The notes under the pieces were generated by a model, which searched no databases, was not told where the DNA came from, and was given only the letters and a program-made list of their open reading frames with translations. Shown piece after piece: positions 21,629 to 33,533 of a stretch of 64,000 nt of DNA. Each line of letters starts with the position of its first letter. The stretch's first letter is position 1. This DNA is from Capitulum mitella (taxonomy: Eukaryota > Arthropoda > Thecostraca > Pollicipedomorpha > Pollicipedidae), in contig CP099853.1 of assembly GCA_030062745.1 (NCBI GenBank), positions 2,294,001 through 2,358,000 of the forward strand, given 5' to 3'. The translations under genes were made by a program, and so were the position numbers.

Positions 21629-22832
21629 TTAACCCTATTCCCGTAGGGCTAGACGGTATGGTCGATACCCGGCAGGGGGTGGGGCAGATTCGGCCCCCCC
21701 CTAGATCTCGAGAATTACACATCCGATCTCATCGCAACAAACGGCAATCGGTTTGCCGTGACGTGAACTACATTTTTATAAAAAATTTTAGAAATTTAGG
21801 GATACAGGGGAAAAAAATGTCAAAATGGGGGGTACTTTTGGACTTCTTATAACTCCGTTGTTTTTCGACCGATTTCAATGAAACTGGCATGAATCAAGGG
21901 ATTATGGATAAGGCTTTTACCATGGGTCCACAAATCTGAAATTTTGAGAAAATTCATGGGCGTTCACAGGGTTTCAAAAATAGGAGGATTAGTTTTCTAA
22001 CAACTGAATGAACAAAAAAGCTAAAAACGCTTTTTTGGCTTCTGCTAGTCATGCTATGCCAAAGAGGTAAAAATCGCATTACAATGTTTGTATAATGTTA
22101 GCATAGGCGGTGCCAGGAACATGAAAAAGGGGGAACTGTCATGGTCACACGTTCTTCAGATCAACTTGTGACCTTTGACCTTAAATGACCTCCAGTGACC
22201 TTGGCGGCACCTGGAATGATCTGGTGTGCATTTGATATTATCTGTAAACGTTTTCAATCATTTGAATTCACTCTATTTCAAAAATTTCATTTTATGGCTA
22301 TTGCGATATAGGGTATGCGCAGTGACATTTTAGTTCATAGCTCCGTGACCCGACCTCATATCAAGCTGAAACTTGGTACACATGTAGAGGACACCCTTCT
22401 ACGTCAAACATATTCCGGGTTTGGCATTTGAAAAAACGGTGCCGAAATTATTACAAAAAACAAATTTTAATTTTGACCTTAACCTGACCTTATAAATTGA
22501 CCTCAGATAAACAAAGTTTTGTGTGCACATTGCCCAACTATTTAGCTATACATCCATATAAAGTTTTAAGTTCTATCTTTAAAACTCTGTTTTTGGCAGA
22601 CATTTTTCTTTTACCCTCAACATGGCCAAAAAAGGCCTGAGGTGCCTCTCAAAAACGTTGCCTGGCTCCGCCCCTGAGCAAAACAGAATTGTGAAATTTT
22701 GTCACAGCGCGTAGAAAGAATAGCTTGGAAAAGTCACCAATTTTCGTAAAGCTGCATTAAAAAGCCTGGCATTGGCCAACAAAAAACCCGAGGGGGGGCG
22801 GATTCAGCCCCCCCTGCCGGGAATAGGGTTAA
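21629..22832 (+). mobile_element. TTAA-element family 1, copy 4
   Basis: Exact TTAA flanks (21629-21632 and 22829-22832). It has the same order of parts as copy 1 and high similarity throughout, including both end hairpins, the inner unit and the TGACCT clusters. It carries no transposase. Confidence 0.92.
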
Positions 22833-24212
22833 GTTTCTTTTGCCGCCTTCGATGGTGGTGGTCATCTCTTTTCACAGTAGCTGCAGATGGCTGAAAAATC
22901 AGATCATGTTTCTAAGCATTGTTCTTTTTTCTAGTTTCATTTTTCATTTCATTTTCAACATTTTTCTAGTCATCACTCTCTAGTTATAAAAAAACTGCAA
23001 ATGCGGATCTGGAGGTACATGATGTCAGTTTGTCACGATTGCATTGCATCACAAATGCGATGGGAACAATTGATTTGGAGTTGGTAAGATTAAAGGGAAT
23101 GTTTCACTTTGGTCGACTTGCCATAAATAAACTGTGTTAATATGAACAATACTAGTTTTGTTGTTTTTCAAACTTATCTTCCAAAAAAGCCTAAATGGTT
23201 CAAAAATGCACTTAATTAACAGCTTATATTTCAACATTCGGTGTTCTGAGGAAGCATGGGTCTGCAAAAGCCAGTAATGCATGCACGCGTTATTTGCATC
23301 CTTAAAAAACTGTTCGTTTATCAATGGCCTGTTTACTGGGCGGGACATTAAAAAAATGCTATTCAAGATTTGATTGTTTCACATAGGAATGAACTGTTTC
23401 TCAAAAGTGAGATATTTCTCATAGCATAGCATCTCTCAGTTCATTCTTCGCCAATGAACTTAATTTGTGAAAGTGTAGAACGAGATTCATGTGACAAAAT
23501 TACCAGCACATAGCAATAAATCACAAATAAAAGCACAGTTACCATGAAGTTGTTCTGCATTTAGTTTAACCAAAAATGCGATTATTTGACTAAATATGTT
23601 GTTGTATACAAATATGTAGTTATATATTATATTAATATATTAATATATTAATATTATTGTAATTTATTAATAAATGTGTTGTTGTACGGCGAAATATGTT
23701 GTTGCATGGTGCACATACCAAGTAAAAACCCATCGTTTTCGTCATTCGACCACAGACTTATAAAGGAGCTGGACAACATTGGCTTTAGTGATGACACATT
23801 TTTACCAACATTGGAGCTCGGGAGTAACCACCCCTGGAAGCAGCTCCCGCCAGCTTCGCGGGCTGCCATTGATTTGTGCCCCTCCCCCAGGATTGTTTAG
23901 CCGGCCAGTGGCGGGCGCGATGCTTGATGAGACACTAGTGCACGGTCGAGGCCTAGAGGCGGCCTGCAGCCGGTCACCGCGTGCAGAGTTCATTGGGTGC
24001 ATAGGGCTTCAGTGGTGGATCCAGGTGAGAGCAGAAGAGGCGTGTATTGGCCTGCCATTCCATCGTTGATTTATACCTGGGTCAAACCCAGTTCTCAGGA
24101 TGACGATGTACAGCAAGGATGCAGAACAAGTTGCCAGAGTGGCGTAAATCTTTCAAACGCTGTTTTTTTTTTTGGTGGTGCGCAAATGCCAAAAACCGCG
24201 TTTTTCTGTGTC
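22833..24212. other. AT-rich non-coding stretch with a TA/TTAATA microsatellite
   Basis: A simple TATTAATATA tract lies at about 23615-23665. A MITE-like end (CAGTGGTGGATCCAGG) is at about 24008. No gene is supported. Confidence 0.45.
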
Positions 24213-25433
24213 TTAACCCGCGCACGACTGTCAGTCGGCGGCGATCACGCCTGACTGAGGGGGGGGGGGGCTAACCGCCCCGTCTCTAACTCACGAACGG
24301 TTGGTCGCACGATAAAAAATAAGCACACGGTTGGAAAGCTTGTGATGAGTAGACCTCACAACTGGTCTCATTTTTAGTTTCAGATAATTTGTAAGCAGTT
24401 TACGCCCTATATATGTTTTCTCATACCCGACTGCATGAGACCGAGAAACGGCCTAAACCTCAAGGGCTGTGACTAATAACGCATAGGTAGAGGCACCAAC
24501 GCACAAGTGAAGGTCCGCAGATGCCGATACATGTCCTAATTTCTCAGATTTGTTCAATATATACACCAAAACGTTGAATTAAAGACGCGGCAATTTTCAC
24601 GCCGGTTGTCGGCGGGCGCTGCAGCCGTACGCAGTAAGAAATTAACTGGAACGAATTTTAGCGTTCCTTTGTTTTTTGGAAATAAGCCTATCCATGTAAA
24701 TTTTATTGATTTTGTGGTCTTAATGATGGATCCTTATACTTAAACTTTGGAAAAATAATCAGCAGTCTACACAATTGTCGGAGCTTTATTCGCGAGAGCC
24801 TGTTTATTTCCAAAATATGTAATTTTTTGAATCTTTTTGAGGTTCTTGGTATTATTTGCGTCTGTACAAGCAGTTCTGCCATTTTCTACCCATTCTGAGC
24901 AATTCATCGCTAATTTGGATGGTGGTACATTTTGGCTCACAACAGTTATTCGTGACCTGACTTCAGGTCAATGGCTGAAAGTCATTGATACATTTCCCAT
25001 TGACGATAACTAGATATCTGCTTCACTCCACACCGAAATTCTTACGGAAAAATTCCGTCAATATGCGAAAAAATGAGGGCATGTGTTAAAAATGGGCTTG
25101 ACCTAAGGTCAATGACCCAGAAAATTCCGAAAAATCTGAGATAGCAGACTTGTTGCATTTATCAATATTACTAATCCCTGAAAGTTTTATTGGGATATCT
25201 TGTTTTGCGAAAACGTTAAAGGGCGCTAAACCTTTCTGGACGTAGGTCCCTTTGACCTGGCCTAGGTCAGACGCCTGATATGATCTAAGGTCAAAGCCTT
25301 GACACAAGGTGTAAAAAGGATCAAGCAAAAGGTGCACGAAGTTTCGTGGCGCTATGTTTGTTCGTTCTCTCGCAATCCCAGAAAAACCTCGGGGGGGGGG
25401 CGTTTAACCGCCCGCCAGTCAGGGGTGGGTTAA
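24213..25433 (+). mobile_element. TTAA-element family 2, copy A (1221 bp)
   Basis: TTAA|CCCGCGCACGACTG on the left and GGGTGGG|TTAA on the right, with subterminal G-run/C-run hairpins (GGGGG...CTAACCGCCCC and GGGGGCGTTTAACCGCCC). The interior contains TGACCT and AGGTCA words near 24950-25100 and 25245-25300. Near the right end AAGTTTCGTGGCGCT and AAAAACCTCGGGGG echo the same place in family 1 (AAGTTTCGTGAAGCT and AAAAACCCGAGGGG). It is non-coding. Confidence 0.85.
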
Positions 25434-27409
25434 AAAGTTTTTTTCGTGATCAGTATGACTGGAGGTACGACATACCTCCAGTCCTGCTGATCGGCCGTAG
25501 CCTTACGTGTAAACCAGTCGATTTAGGTTTCATGGTGTTGATGTTATTTAATATTCGTGGAAATGTACTTTTCTACTGTGTTTGTTTGTGCGTCATAAGA
25601 AAACTGCCATTTTCCAGCTGTTGCCGTTTTGGTACGGAACGGCAACAACTGGAGAAAGTACGAGGCGCTGAGGTGTAACGAAGCAACATTCCTGGAGAGG
25701 AAAACAGTCCGAAAAATAATAACACCGCAAAGCCTACCCTGTCACAGCCATTCCGTAAGGTTAAATTGCACTAAGAGGGAGTACAACGGTTTGGACATGT
25801 GATGAAAATCTCGAACTGTTTCGTGTAACTGCAATACAGAAGTAGGTTGAGAAATGATTTACCACACCTGTATTCCGTTTCCGACAGGGCAATGTCGCTG
25901 TCCTGAATGACGCGTTTGTGTGCTTCCGCAGTGCATGCTACATTGCACGGACGGAGTTCCCTATTTTTTGGAGGGGCTCAAGCCCCGCTCCATGATCCTT
26001 CCAGACGCCAAATGGTACTCGGGACCCACCCAATCAGAGTGAGCAGCCCGTGACTTTTTGACAGTTTCTTGAATGTTGAATTCCCATAAAGTTCCCAAGC
26101 AGGGACGCACACAAATTTCGTAAGGGAGGGGGGGGGGGCGGCACCGTCCCAATTTGGGTGGAGTGTGGCTCTGAAAGTTGGGGTCGCAAAGGTCAGCCCG
26201 GTTGGTCCCATATAATCAGTTTTTGTCCCCACCCCCTATCACATTTTCACGGGATTTCAACCGCTATATTTTCCATGTTGATGAAAATGACTTTGGAAAG
26301 GCTTTTGTTTCCCGTCTCATTTGCATGTAAGATTTGCATGTAAGAAGGCAGGCATAACTATCAGCCTAAAGGCAGCACTTGGAAGTATCTTCAGCATGCC
26401 TCACCAGCGATCCGAACGCGATATTTCGCCTGTTACTTTTGACTTTATAGGCCAATAACTCGAAAATTCTTCGGCCGATTTGCAAATTTGTCTTTGTCTT
26501 CAAACAATACTTTACTCAGTTCTTCGGAGGTAGACAAAAAAGACATGCCTGTAGGTTTCTTTGTTTGAAAGTCACCCGCAAAACCTGGACGGGGATGGAT
26601 TTCCCCCCCCCTTCCAGTGCGCGTGTTAAATTGTCTGGGTTCTGGTAGATTTTTTTTTAAATGCAAGACAAAATAGAACGAAAAAATAAGCTGGCACAAT
26701 TATGATTATTTCCACTCCGAAGCGTGGTTGTCTGATAGAGACATTGGTGACCGTGAGCTAAAGGCAGTAAATTGAATGTTCATGTACTCGTAACACCTAA
26801 CAGCTTGAGCCTCGAGCTGTATCGACGCATACCGGCAGCAATAAAACCAAACTACTTTGCTTCATGTTAAGCACGCTTCGACTAGAATGATTCCCCTGTC
26901 TTAAACAACATCAAACCCAAATTTTTTCCTTATCAGATTTTCCCCCAAAACTCAAAAACAAAACTCCACATCGCCAAAACAAGGATCGTGGCGGGCCCTT
27001 GGCTGAGCATTGCAGTGCGGAAACCTAGTTGATTGGAGCCCGATTCGTGCTGGCACTTACTTCACCATAGTGCATCTGCTTCAGGCTTTGTTGCAGAACA
27101 TGTACAGAACTCTAATTATTAAATGTTGTGCGGTATTTCCAGTGCATGAATGCATGATGTTATAGATCACATGTAGGTTACATATGCAGAGTGTAAGAAT
27201 ATGTTAATATTTCGAAACTCATAGGAAGTCATTCACTGGGTGTCATGTTTACATCAAAATGGCATCGCATCTCATTTAGTATTGCTCTTGAAAAATGGAA
27301 ATGGTGCAGTCAATTATACTTACACCAACCGAGCCGCGTGATGGCAACTCCCCCACCCCTTTCCTATGGCGCAATTTGGTTTCACCTTTGATAATACTGA
27401 TGCAAATTT
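25434..27409. other. Non-coding stretch with G-run MITE-like pieces
   Basis: GC-run pieces at about 26100-26155 and 26585-26610 resemble decayed MITE ends. The remainder is unremarkable AT-rich DNA with no supported gene. Confidence 0.4.
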
Positions 27410-28010
27410 GGGCTCAGAGTGACCAAGCAAATCGCCAAGCACCGAATAATTTGTTGGAAAACCAATAACGAGCACCCTCGATCAAAATTGCCAAAAATCC
27501 CCGTGATTAAGGGACAAATCCCAAGATCCCGAAATTTTCTTCGACATCCCAGGATCTTTGGAAATTTCCCACGGTGTGGTAATGCCGTGCTGTACTGAAT
27601 ACTGATATAGATGTGATATTTCCCCCTCTGTTATTACATACCCACCTCCTCTGTTCCTGGTGGCCTGGTACCATGGGTGAAGGATGCAGTGCAACACAAA
27701 CACTACGCATGGAATATGTCACGGATAAAAATAAGTTCTTTGGGGGATGGCATCGTTCTCCACAGCTTCAGAAACACGTCATTGTCATTTGACACAATAG
27801 CTACGAACTTACGAAAGCAACTTATATCAAGGAATCTTTGTGGTACCTACACATGCTACTTGTGCAATTGCACGTACGTGTTACCCGCACCCATACGTTA
27901 CTTCTCTGACTATGCTCTGCTGATACCGTCTCTGCAGATATGCAAGGAGTGGCGTCGCTGCCTCTGTATGTCTAACGTATGGCCCAGAGATGTCAGAAAC
28001 TAGTTTGCGC
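27410..28010. repeat. About 600-bp dispersed repeat, copy A
   Basis: It matches 49612-50210 in the same orientation from AATCGCCAAGCACCGA to CCCAGAGATGTCA with scattered substitutions. Reading frames are not conserved between copies, so it is probably non-coding. There are no clear terminal repeats. Confidence 0.85.
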
Positions 28011-28555
28011 CATGCGAGTGGTATTAATTGGTATGGACCGTTTGCTGAAAAATGTTACCAGTCGAAAAGGAGACCATCATGGGCTGTATACCTCCAGGAT
28101 TTGGAGGACCGCAGGATCCTGGTCCTGGGTCACAACCCGTGCTGGTCGTCTGCACATGGCTGGAGTTTATGGTTTTGTTGGCATTCTGGCAACCATTGTA
28201 CAATTGGGCAGGTGTTCCCTTCGAAACTGCTGATTAAAAACCACGAAAAAACAATTTTGACGAAACATATCAACACTCCAGTTTTAAAGTATTCATCCTA
28301 AACTACGACATGGCCGTTAATAGCCAAAACTGCGAAATTGTTTAAGAAAAAGAAACAGGCGACATTTATAAATCTTGTTTCCATAGTCCAACCAAGCATA
28401 GTTTTCGGATCCACCCCTGAGCTCCCCAATCATTTTCATGAAACTCCATCCCTACTATATCGACTGATTCACGGGGCCTCTCCTTTTTTTACTGTCTTAA
28501 AATTAGCCTTGCTGGGGCCCGGTGGTGTCGGATAGCGTCAGGAGGTCTATCAGAG
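28011..28555. other. Non-coding stretch, nothing recognised
   Basis: A MITE-like end (GGATCCACCCCTGAG) occurs near 28408. No gene or complete repeat is seen. Confidence 0.35.
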
Positions 28556-28612
28556 CTCCTCTTCCTCCTCTTCCTCCTCTTCCTCCTCTTCCTCCTCTTC
28601 CTCCTCTTCCTC
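28556..28612. repeat. 9-bp microsatellite (CCTCTTCCT)
   Basis: About six tandem copies of CCTCTTCCT. Confidence 0.95.
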
Positions 28613-29097
28613 CCGAGAGCCCTTGTTTCTGCTGTGAGTTTTCTAATGCTTGTATAGGAGTTAACACCCACGAGCCTCCAGTCGGCGCTCACAAAAAGCA
28701 CGTGACGTTTAAATCGACGTTTCTTCCGGGGTCCGCAGCCTGGGTATGTCAGTTCCAACCACAGGACGAAGGCGCCACGTCTTGTTAAGGGAAGGGCTCC
28801 GTTGGGCGGACCAGTTCAGGGTGCGATTCTGAACTGAACCGGCCGCCGGCGCGTGATCTGTCAGTGCTGGTAATCAGGAGCCTTGTGCATGATTCCGAAT
28901 TGATTCATTAATCTGGCACTTTCGCCGTGAGTCGGGACCAGAGCCGATTGACTCGACAACCACAGTGAATCTGAACCGAATCGCAGACTTGCCCTTAGAC
29001 CGCACTGAATCGATTCGCCTGTTTAAACGCAGCTGTGAATCAGAGTCGGAACTGAGCCCGAGCTCAGCGAATCCTGCGGCGAATCGACTCGCTTGAG

Positions 29098-29525
29098 GTG
29101 AACCAGGCACAGCCCGCTCATCCGTCCTCCCGTTCCGCCGCGTCGGCGCGCGCCCGGCCCGACGTCCTCTCACCGTCGCCGCCGGCGCGTGGCGCCTCAC
29201 TTTCCGGCGCACGCCCGTGCCGTCACGTGACGCGGCGCGCTCGCGCGTCACGTGACGGCCGACGGTCCGCGCGCCGCAAAACCAGCCGAAACGAACGCCG
29301 TTTACGCAACTCGCCTAGAAAGCGTTCAGTGCGTCGTCCACCGATAACGCGACCGGTTCCCTCCGGCTGCCCTCTGGCTACCCCTCCCCCTCCCCCCGTC
29401 CACGGGCGGTGACACGCGCCTCGCACGAGCGCTAATCAGCACCACGCCGCGTGTCGTGCGCGCGGAATAGGCGGAAGTGTGACGTCAGCAACGGCGGAAG
29501 CGGCTGCGCGAATGCGGGAAGTCAC
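29098..29525. promoter_or_regulatory. CpG-rich island with CLEAR-type E-boxes, ETS-like site and CRE
   Basis: The CpG-dense segment contains two GTCACGTGAC boxes (29222-29231 and 29247-29256). They lie inside a perfect 16-bp inverted repeat (GCCGTCACGTGACGCG at 29219-29234 and its complement at 29244-29259). Downstream, GCGGAAGTG (29471-29479) overlaps a perfect CRE, TGACGTCA (29480-29487). GTCACGTGAC is the consensus for MiT/TFE and USF-type bHLH factors; ETS and CRE sites are typical of TATA-less housekeeping promoters. No gene is recognised on either side, so this is an inferred orphan promoter. Confidence 0.55.
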
Positions 29526-30310
29526 AGGATTGTCATAAACCAGCGGAAAACGCTTAGGTTTGTCAATGAGGTCTGCTTTTATGAGCTCCGCACGAGTCCA
29601 GACAGTCAGCTGTCCTTTTTTGTCTTTCGTGCAACTGCCTACTGCCTACCGAAAAACTACGTCGTGGCACCAAAACTGCTTTAGTCAATGCGAGCGGCGT
29701 GTGCCGTCCTTATCCGGGCGGCGTTGTTGGCCACGAGCAGCAGGGTCCTTGGACCCGTGAGCCAGCAGCACGACTAACATTGATCAGGTGTTAACACCGA
29801 ACGGGGCGGAAATGGGACAGAGAGCAAACACCGTCACGAGTTACACACGCCTGCGGCCACCGACGGATTCAGACCATGTGGTATGGGGCCGGGAAGTCCT
29901 CATCCGTCTAATCCAACCTATCCACCCCTTTCTGCTAGCTTCCCCTTGAATTTCGGTTACCTTTTTCGAGCAGGTTTCCGTTCCGATTTTTTTTGTAATT
30001 TCTGACCGAAACGGGGCGGAAGCAAGAGACATGTTGGTCCCGGGCTTCCCAACGAAAAGGGACCCGTGGCTACGATGCCCCCCCCCCCACCCATGATCTG
30101 CTCTCGCCTGCGGCTCATATCACGAGAACCGGCATCGTCGGCGGATCCAGAAATCCTCGGAGGGGGGTGCAATGCTCCGTGTCGTACCCGCCCAGCAGCC
30201 GAGAACAGTCGCTGCGTCACGTCTGGTGAACAGACTCGTCCGAATGAGGACATTCCGGGCCCCTGTTGGCGTCTGTGGCAAGACAGGTCTATGGTGCCCG
30301 GCCCTGCTCG
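29526..30310. other. Flank of the CpG island, unassigned
   Basis: No gene is recognised. If the island is a promoter, a non-coding or short first exon could lie here, but I see no convincing donor-bounded coding segment. A decayed MITE-like piece (GCGGATCCAGAAATCC) lies near 30139. Confidence 0.35.
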
Positions 30311-30485
30311 TCTGCCTGCAGTCTGTGGTCCGTCGGCGGACGTCTGCCTGTGGTCCATCGCGGGACGTTTGCCTGCAGTCTGTGGTCTGTCGGCGGACGT
30401 CTGCCTGTGGTCCGCCCGGAGACGTTTGCCTGCAGTCTGTGGTCCGTCGGGGACATCTGGCTGCAGTCTGTGTTCTGTCGGACGA
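30311..30485. repeat. 57-bp minisatellite, three units
   Basis: Units begin at CCTGCAGTCTGTGG (30315, 30372, 30429), exactly 57 bp apart. Each is made of two related half-units. The period is a multiple of three, so the plus-strand frames look repetitive, but nothing else suggests coding. Confidence 0.9.
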
Positions 30486-30954
30486 CGCTCAGCGGCCGTT
30501 GGCCCCCGAGCGCTCCGAAACCACTGCCTGCGATCGACGGAGGTGTCTCAGGGCCGGGCGACGCCCCTTCAGGGTCCAGCGTCCCTGGGGCCGACCCACC
30601 TCTGACCCACAGCCAGCAGCGTGGCCAGAGGGGATCAGGGGGATCAGCTGACCCCGCTTATGGCCAGAAGTGCCCGAAAACTAGTTTTTGTCACAATTCA
30701 CGATATGTTTAAAAGACAAATACGTTTAGAATAAAATGAAAGTAGTACATGCTTATGCTCCAAATCTCCATGTGAGCTATTTGGTAGAATCCATTTCACC
30801 ATGGTTGTAAAAATATTCTGTTGAGCCTTTTTATTTGCACCTCGACCATCCTTACGAAACTCCTGGCTTTGCCACTGCCCAAGGCAGGCACAGGTGATGC
30901 ACGCCTACCCCACAGCCGGCCCACGGCCGACCTCAAGGCTGGCGCGCAACTAAT

Positions 30955-31075
30955 CCACGGCCGACGCCGCGTCTGATCCACAGCTGGTCCACGGCTGCCC
31001 CACGTCTGATCCACAGCTGGTCCACGGCTGCCCCACGCCTGATCCGCAGCTGGTCCGTGGCCGATTCACAGGTGG
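30955..31075. repeat. 33-bp minisatellite, about three units
   Basis: Units read CTGATCCACAGCTGGTCCAC followed by GGCTGCCCCACG, with a decaying copy on each side. Confidence 0.85.
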
Positions 31076-31280
31076 GTGACATTCTACGGGTGACCTGCGA
31101 CTGAAGCACTGCCGACTCGCGGCTGACTACGTGGTTCCCAAGCCACATACTCGAAAGGGAATACAAAATTGGTGTTAAACCACAATTCCTGAAGATTCTG
31201 GGACGATGCTGACAAAAGACAATAATCTAAGCTGGTGTTCTCATGAACCGAAATCTGAAGCGCGCTTCCTTTGCAAGACA

Positions 31281-31325
31281 GAGTCACAGGAGTCACAGTC
31301 ACAGTCACAGTCACAGAGTCACAGG
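31281..31325. repeat. Short CACAGT microsatellite
   Basis: Tandem CACAGT and CACAGGAGT words. Confidence 0.9.
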
Positions 31326-31459
31326 AGTTGCCACGGCCCAAGCCCTATTCCTGGCATCGCTCCGGGTATGCGGCCTTGTTCAGGTCGGAGAGGATTGGCC
31401 GCGCGCGCTCCAATCTCTCCACCGCGGCCGCTCCCTGAAGCCGCGATATGACCGCGATA

Positions 31460-31736
31460 CAGGCGCATAGCCAGGATATTCGGGGGGAGGCAAATGACAA
31501 GTATGGTCATATGGCACTGGCGTATGACAAAAGTGAAGCAAAAGAAACGATTTTACGCAATTAACCCCATATTGAGCGCGCAGAAAAACATAAAATGTTT
31601 GCTTTCATACCATATGTATGATCACTGTTCCGTATTCCTGCGAAACCGCTGTATATCTAGTGTAGACCACTAGGCCCACGGGGGGAGGGGGTTGGAAAAT
31701 GGCCCCCATGGCCCTCCTCCCTTGGCTACGCGCCCG
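31460..31736. mobile_element. 277-bp hAT-like MITE with perfect 8-bp target duplication
   Basis: It begins CAGGCGCATAGCCAGG and ends CTTGGCTACGCGCCCG, inverted partners. The sequence CCGCGATA occurs immediately before (31452-31459) and immediately after (31737-31744). The interior has no coding frame. The intact duplication suggests a fairly recent insertion into a GC-rich site. Confidence 0.9.
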
Positions 31737-31744
31737 CCGCGATA

Positions 31745-33165
31745 GCATCGCTTATCGGCGGTCCATTCGGCGTGTGCGTTTGTTTGGTGCGCCGAGCGCC
31801 CCTCCGCCGGCCACAGTGGAACCAATGGCGAGGCGACGAGGGACACAGCACGAGCGGCACCGGCCCGACAGGCGAGAAACACGTGAGCCGGCCACGCGAT
31901 TCGGTGCGGCGCTGCTCCCCACGCAGCCCGCAGGCGTGCTGCGCGATTCTGCGAGGGCAGAGGTGAGTGCTGCGCTGGGGCCTGTGTCAGGACGGGAAAG
32001 TTTGGCCGAGCAAGCATTTCGGACGTGCTGTTTTAGGCAGTCACGTGGACAGGTGTGCCAATGGGCGGGACGTTGGGGTTTTGGCTGCTCCCTCCCCTTC
32101 CCTCGTGTACGGTGGTGCTTTAAAAGAAAAGGCTCAAAAACGTCGCAATTAGTTGAAAACAGCACGTGCCCTCCTCCCTCATTATTTTTCCAAAGCTCCG
32201 ATCCTGCGTGTAACGTTCAAAGATTTGGCAAGATCTCGAAGATGTCGTGGTTTTTAAAGGTGGCGAAGCATAGTGCATAACGCAGGTAGGCGACGCTTGC
32301 AGCGTGTGATAAACGATGGCTCTTAGAAGTCCCATGGCCAGCTAGCGCCCACTTCCATGCTAAAGTGCCCATGTTACCCATAACATGTTTCGCTTCCCAT
32401 TCGATCTCGATTCTCTATCCTACCCTGGTACGAAAGATCGCAACCACAAGGCCACCAAACTTACTTCGGTCACTGTGCTCCCCATCGTATGACGTTTTTC
32501 AGTAACACCGGTTAGCACACAGGGGCGGTTCCAGGAAGGCAGCGGACCACATTTCTTTTCAATCTAGCCGAGGCAAATGAAAATGACCATTGTTAAGAAT
32601 GTCCGCATCACTGAGAAGGTAGGCATGTGCAAAGTTTACTGCCTTTCACGACATACATTTTTGAAGAAACGATATAACTTATCCCACCATTTCGCTCCTT
32701 CATTGTCAGATCTATTGACAGTCCCGAAGATGACACAGCAAAAGCCCGCCCTGGTCCTGAACTCTGCGCCTTTACCCGCAGCCACCGAGCCCGCCACGGG
32801 GTTCCGCTGTCGCCCGAGAATGCGGGCAGGTCAGCGCCGTCCGTACGCCACGCCCTCTTCCGTCCACCCTGCCGCCGAAGAAACCGACAATGCCGGCGCA
32901 CGCGGCGAACAAACGAGAAAAACAAAAAACAAAAACAAACAAACGAGAAGGCAGTGGCTGGGCCACCACGCCCCGCCGCCGCGATTTCCGCTTTTGGCCG
33001 AGGCGCGCCGCGCGATTTTCTCTTTCGGCGTCGGCGTCCGGCCGTCTCTCCGGGCCGGTCTGCCAGTCATAGCGCGGGACGGCCGTCCGACCGACCGCCG
33101 CCCCGCTGCTCGGGGAGCAGAAGCTGTGAGCAGTGGAACCTCGCACTCGGACAAGCATGGGTGTA
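31745..33165. promoter_or_regulatory. Two CpG-rich islands separated by AT-rich DNA
   Basis: CpG-dense blocks lie at about 31745-31990 (with a CCAAT word) and about 32755-33165. The DNA between (about 32150-32750) is ordinary and non-coding, with an unpaired MITE end CAGGGGCGGTTCCAGG near 32520. Long frames in the islands run on both strands, as expected from composition. No gene is recognised, and the promoter role is only a possibility. Confidence 0.35.
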
Positions 33166-33284
33166 AAATGGGGGCAAATGTTGGTATGGAAAAATAAGTC
33201 CATCGGGCCCTAAAATGTGATGTCGATTACGTCCTTACAAAACTTTATCTTACAAAACAAGAAAACACATGAATGCCAGTATGC

Positions 33285-33323
<39 letters not shown>
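33285..33323. repeat. AT then GT microsatellite
   Basis: (AT)n followed directly by (GT)n. Confidence 0.95.
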
Positions 33324-33324
<1 letters not shown>

Positions 33325-33533
33325 CCGGGCACGGACCCCATGTTCAGAGATCTTAACACTGAGGCGTGCCCAGAAGAGCAGGGCTCAGGGGGAACTCGTC
33401 CCTTGGCGATGAGAAGGCCCTCTCCGCGCGCAACCGGAGAGGGCCCCGAATTCGGACTGAAATGCGCTCCTCCGCGCTACGTGCGGAGGGGGTTTTCTGA
33501 CTACTCTACATTGGCAACAGTGGGCCCTTTCTA

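Noticed and set aside
28522-28788. Pro/Leu-rich or Arg/Lys-rich frames
   Set aside because: They are translations of the CCTCTTCCT microsatellite.
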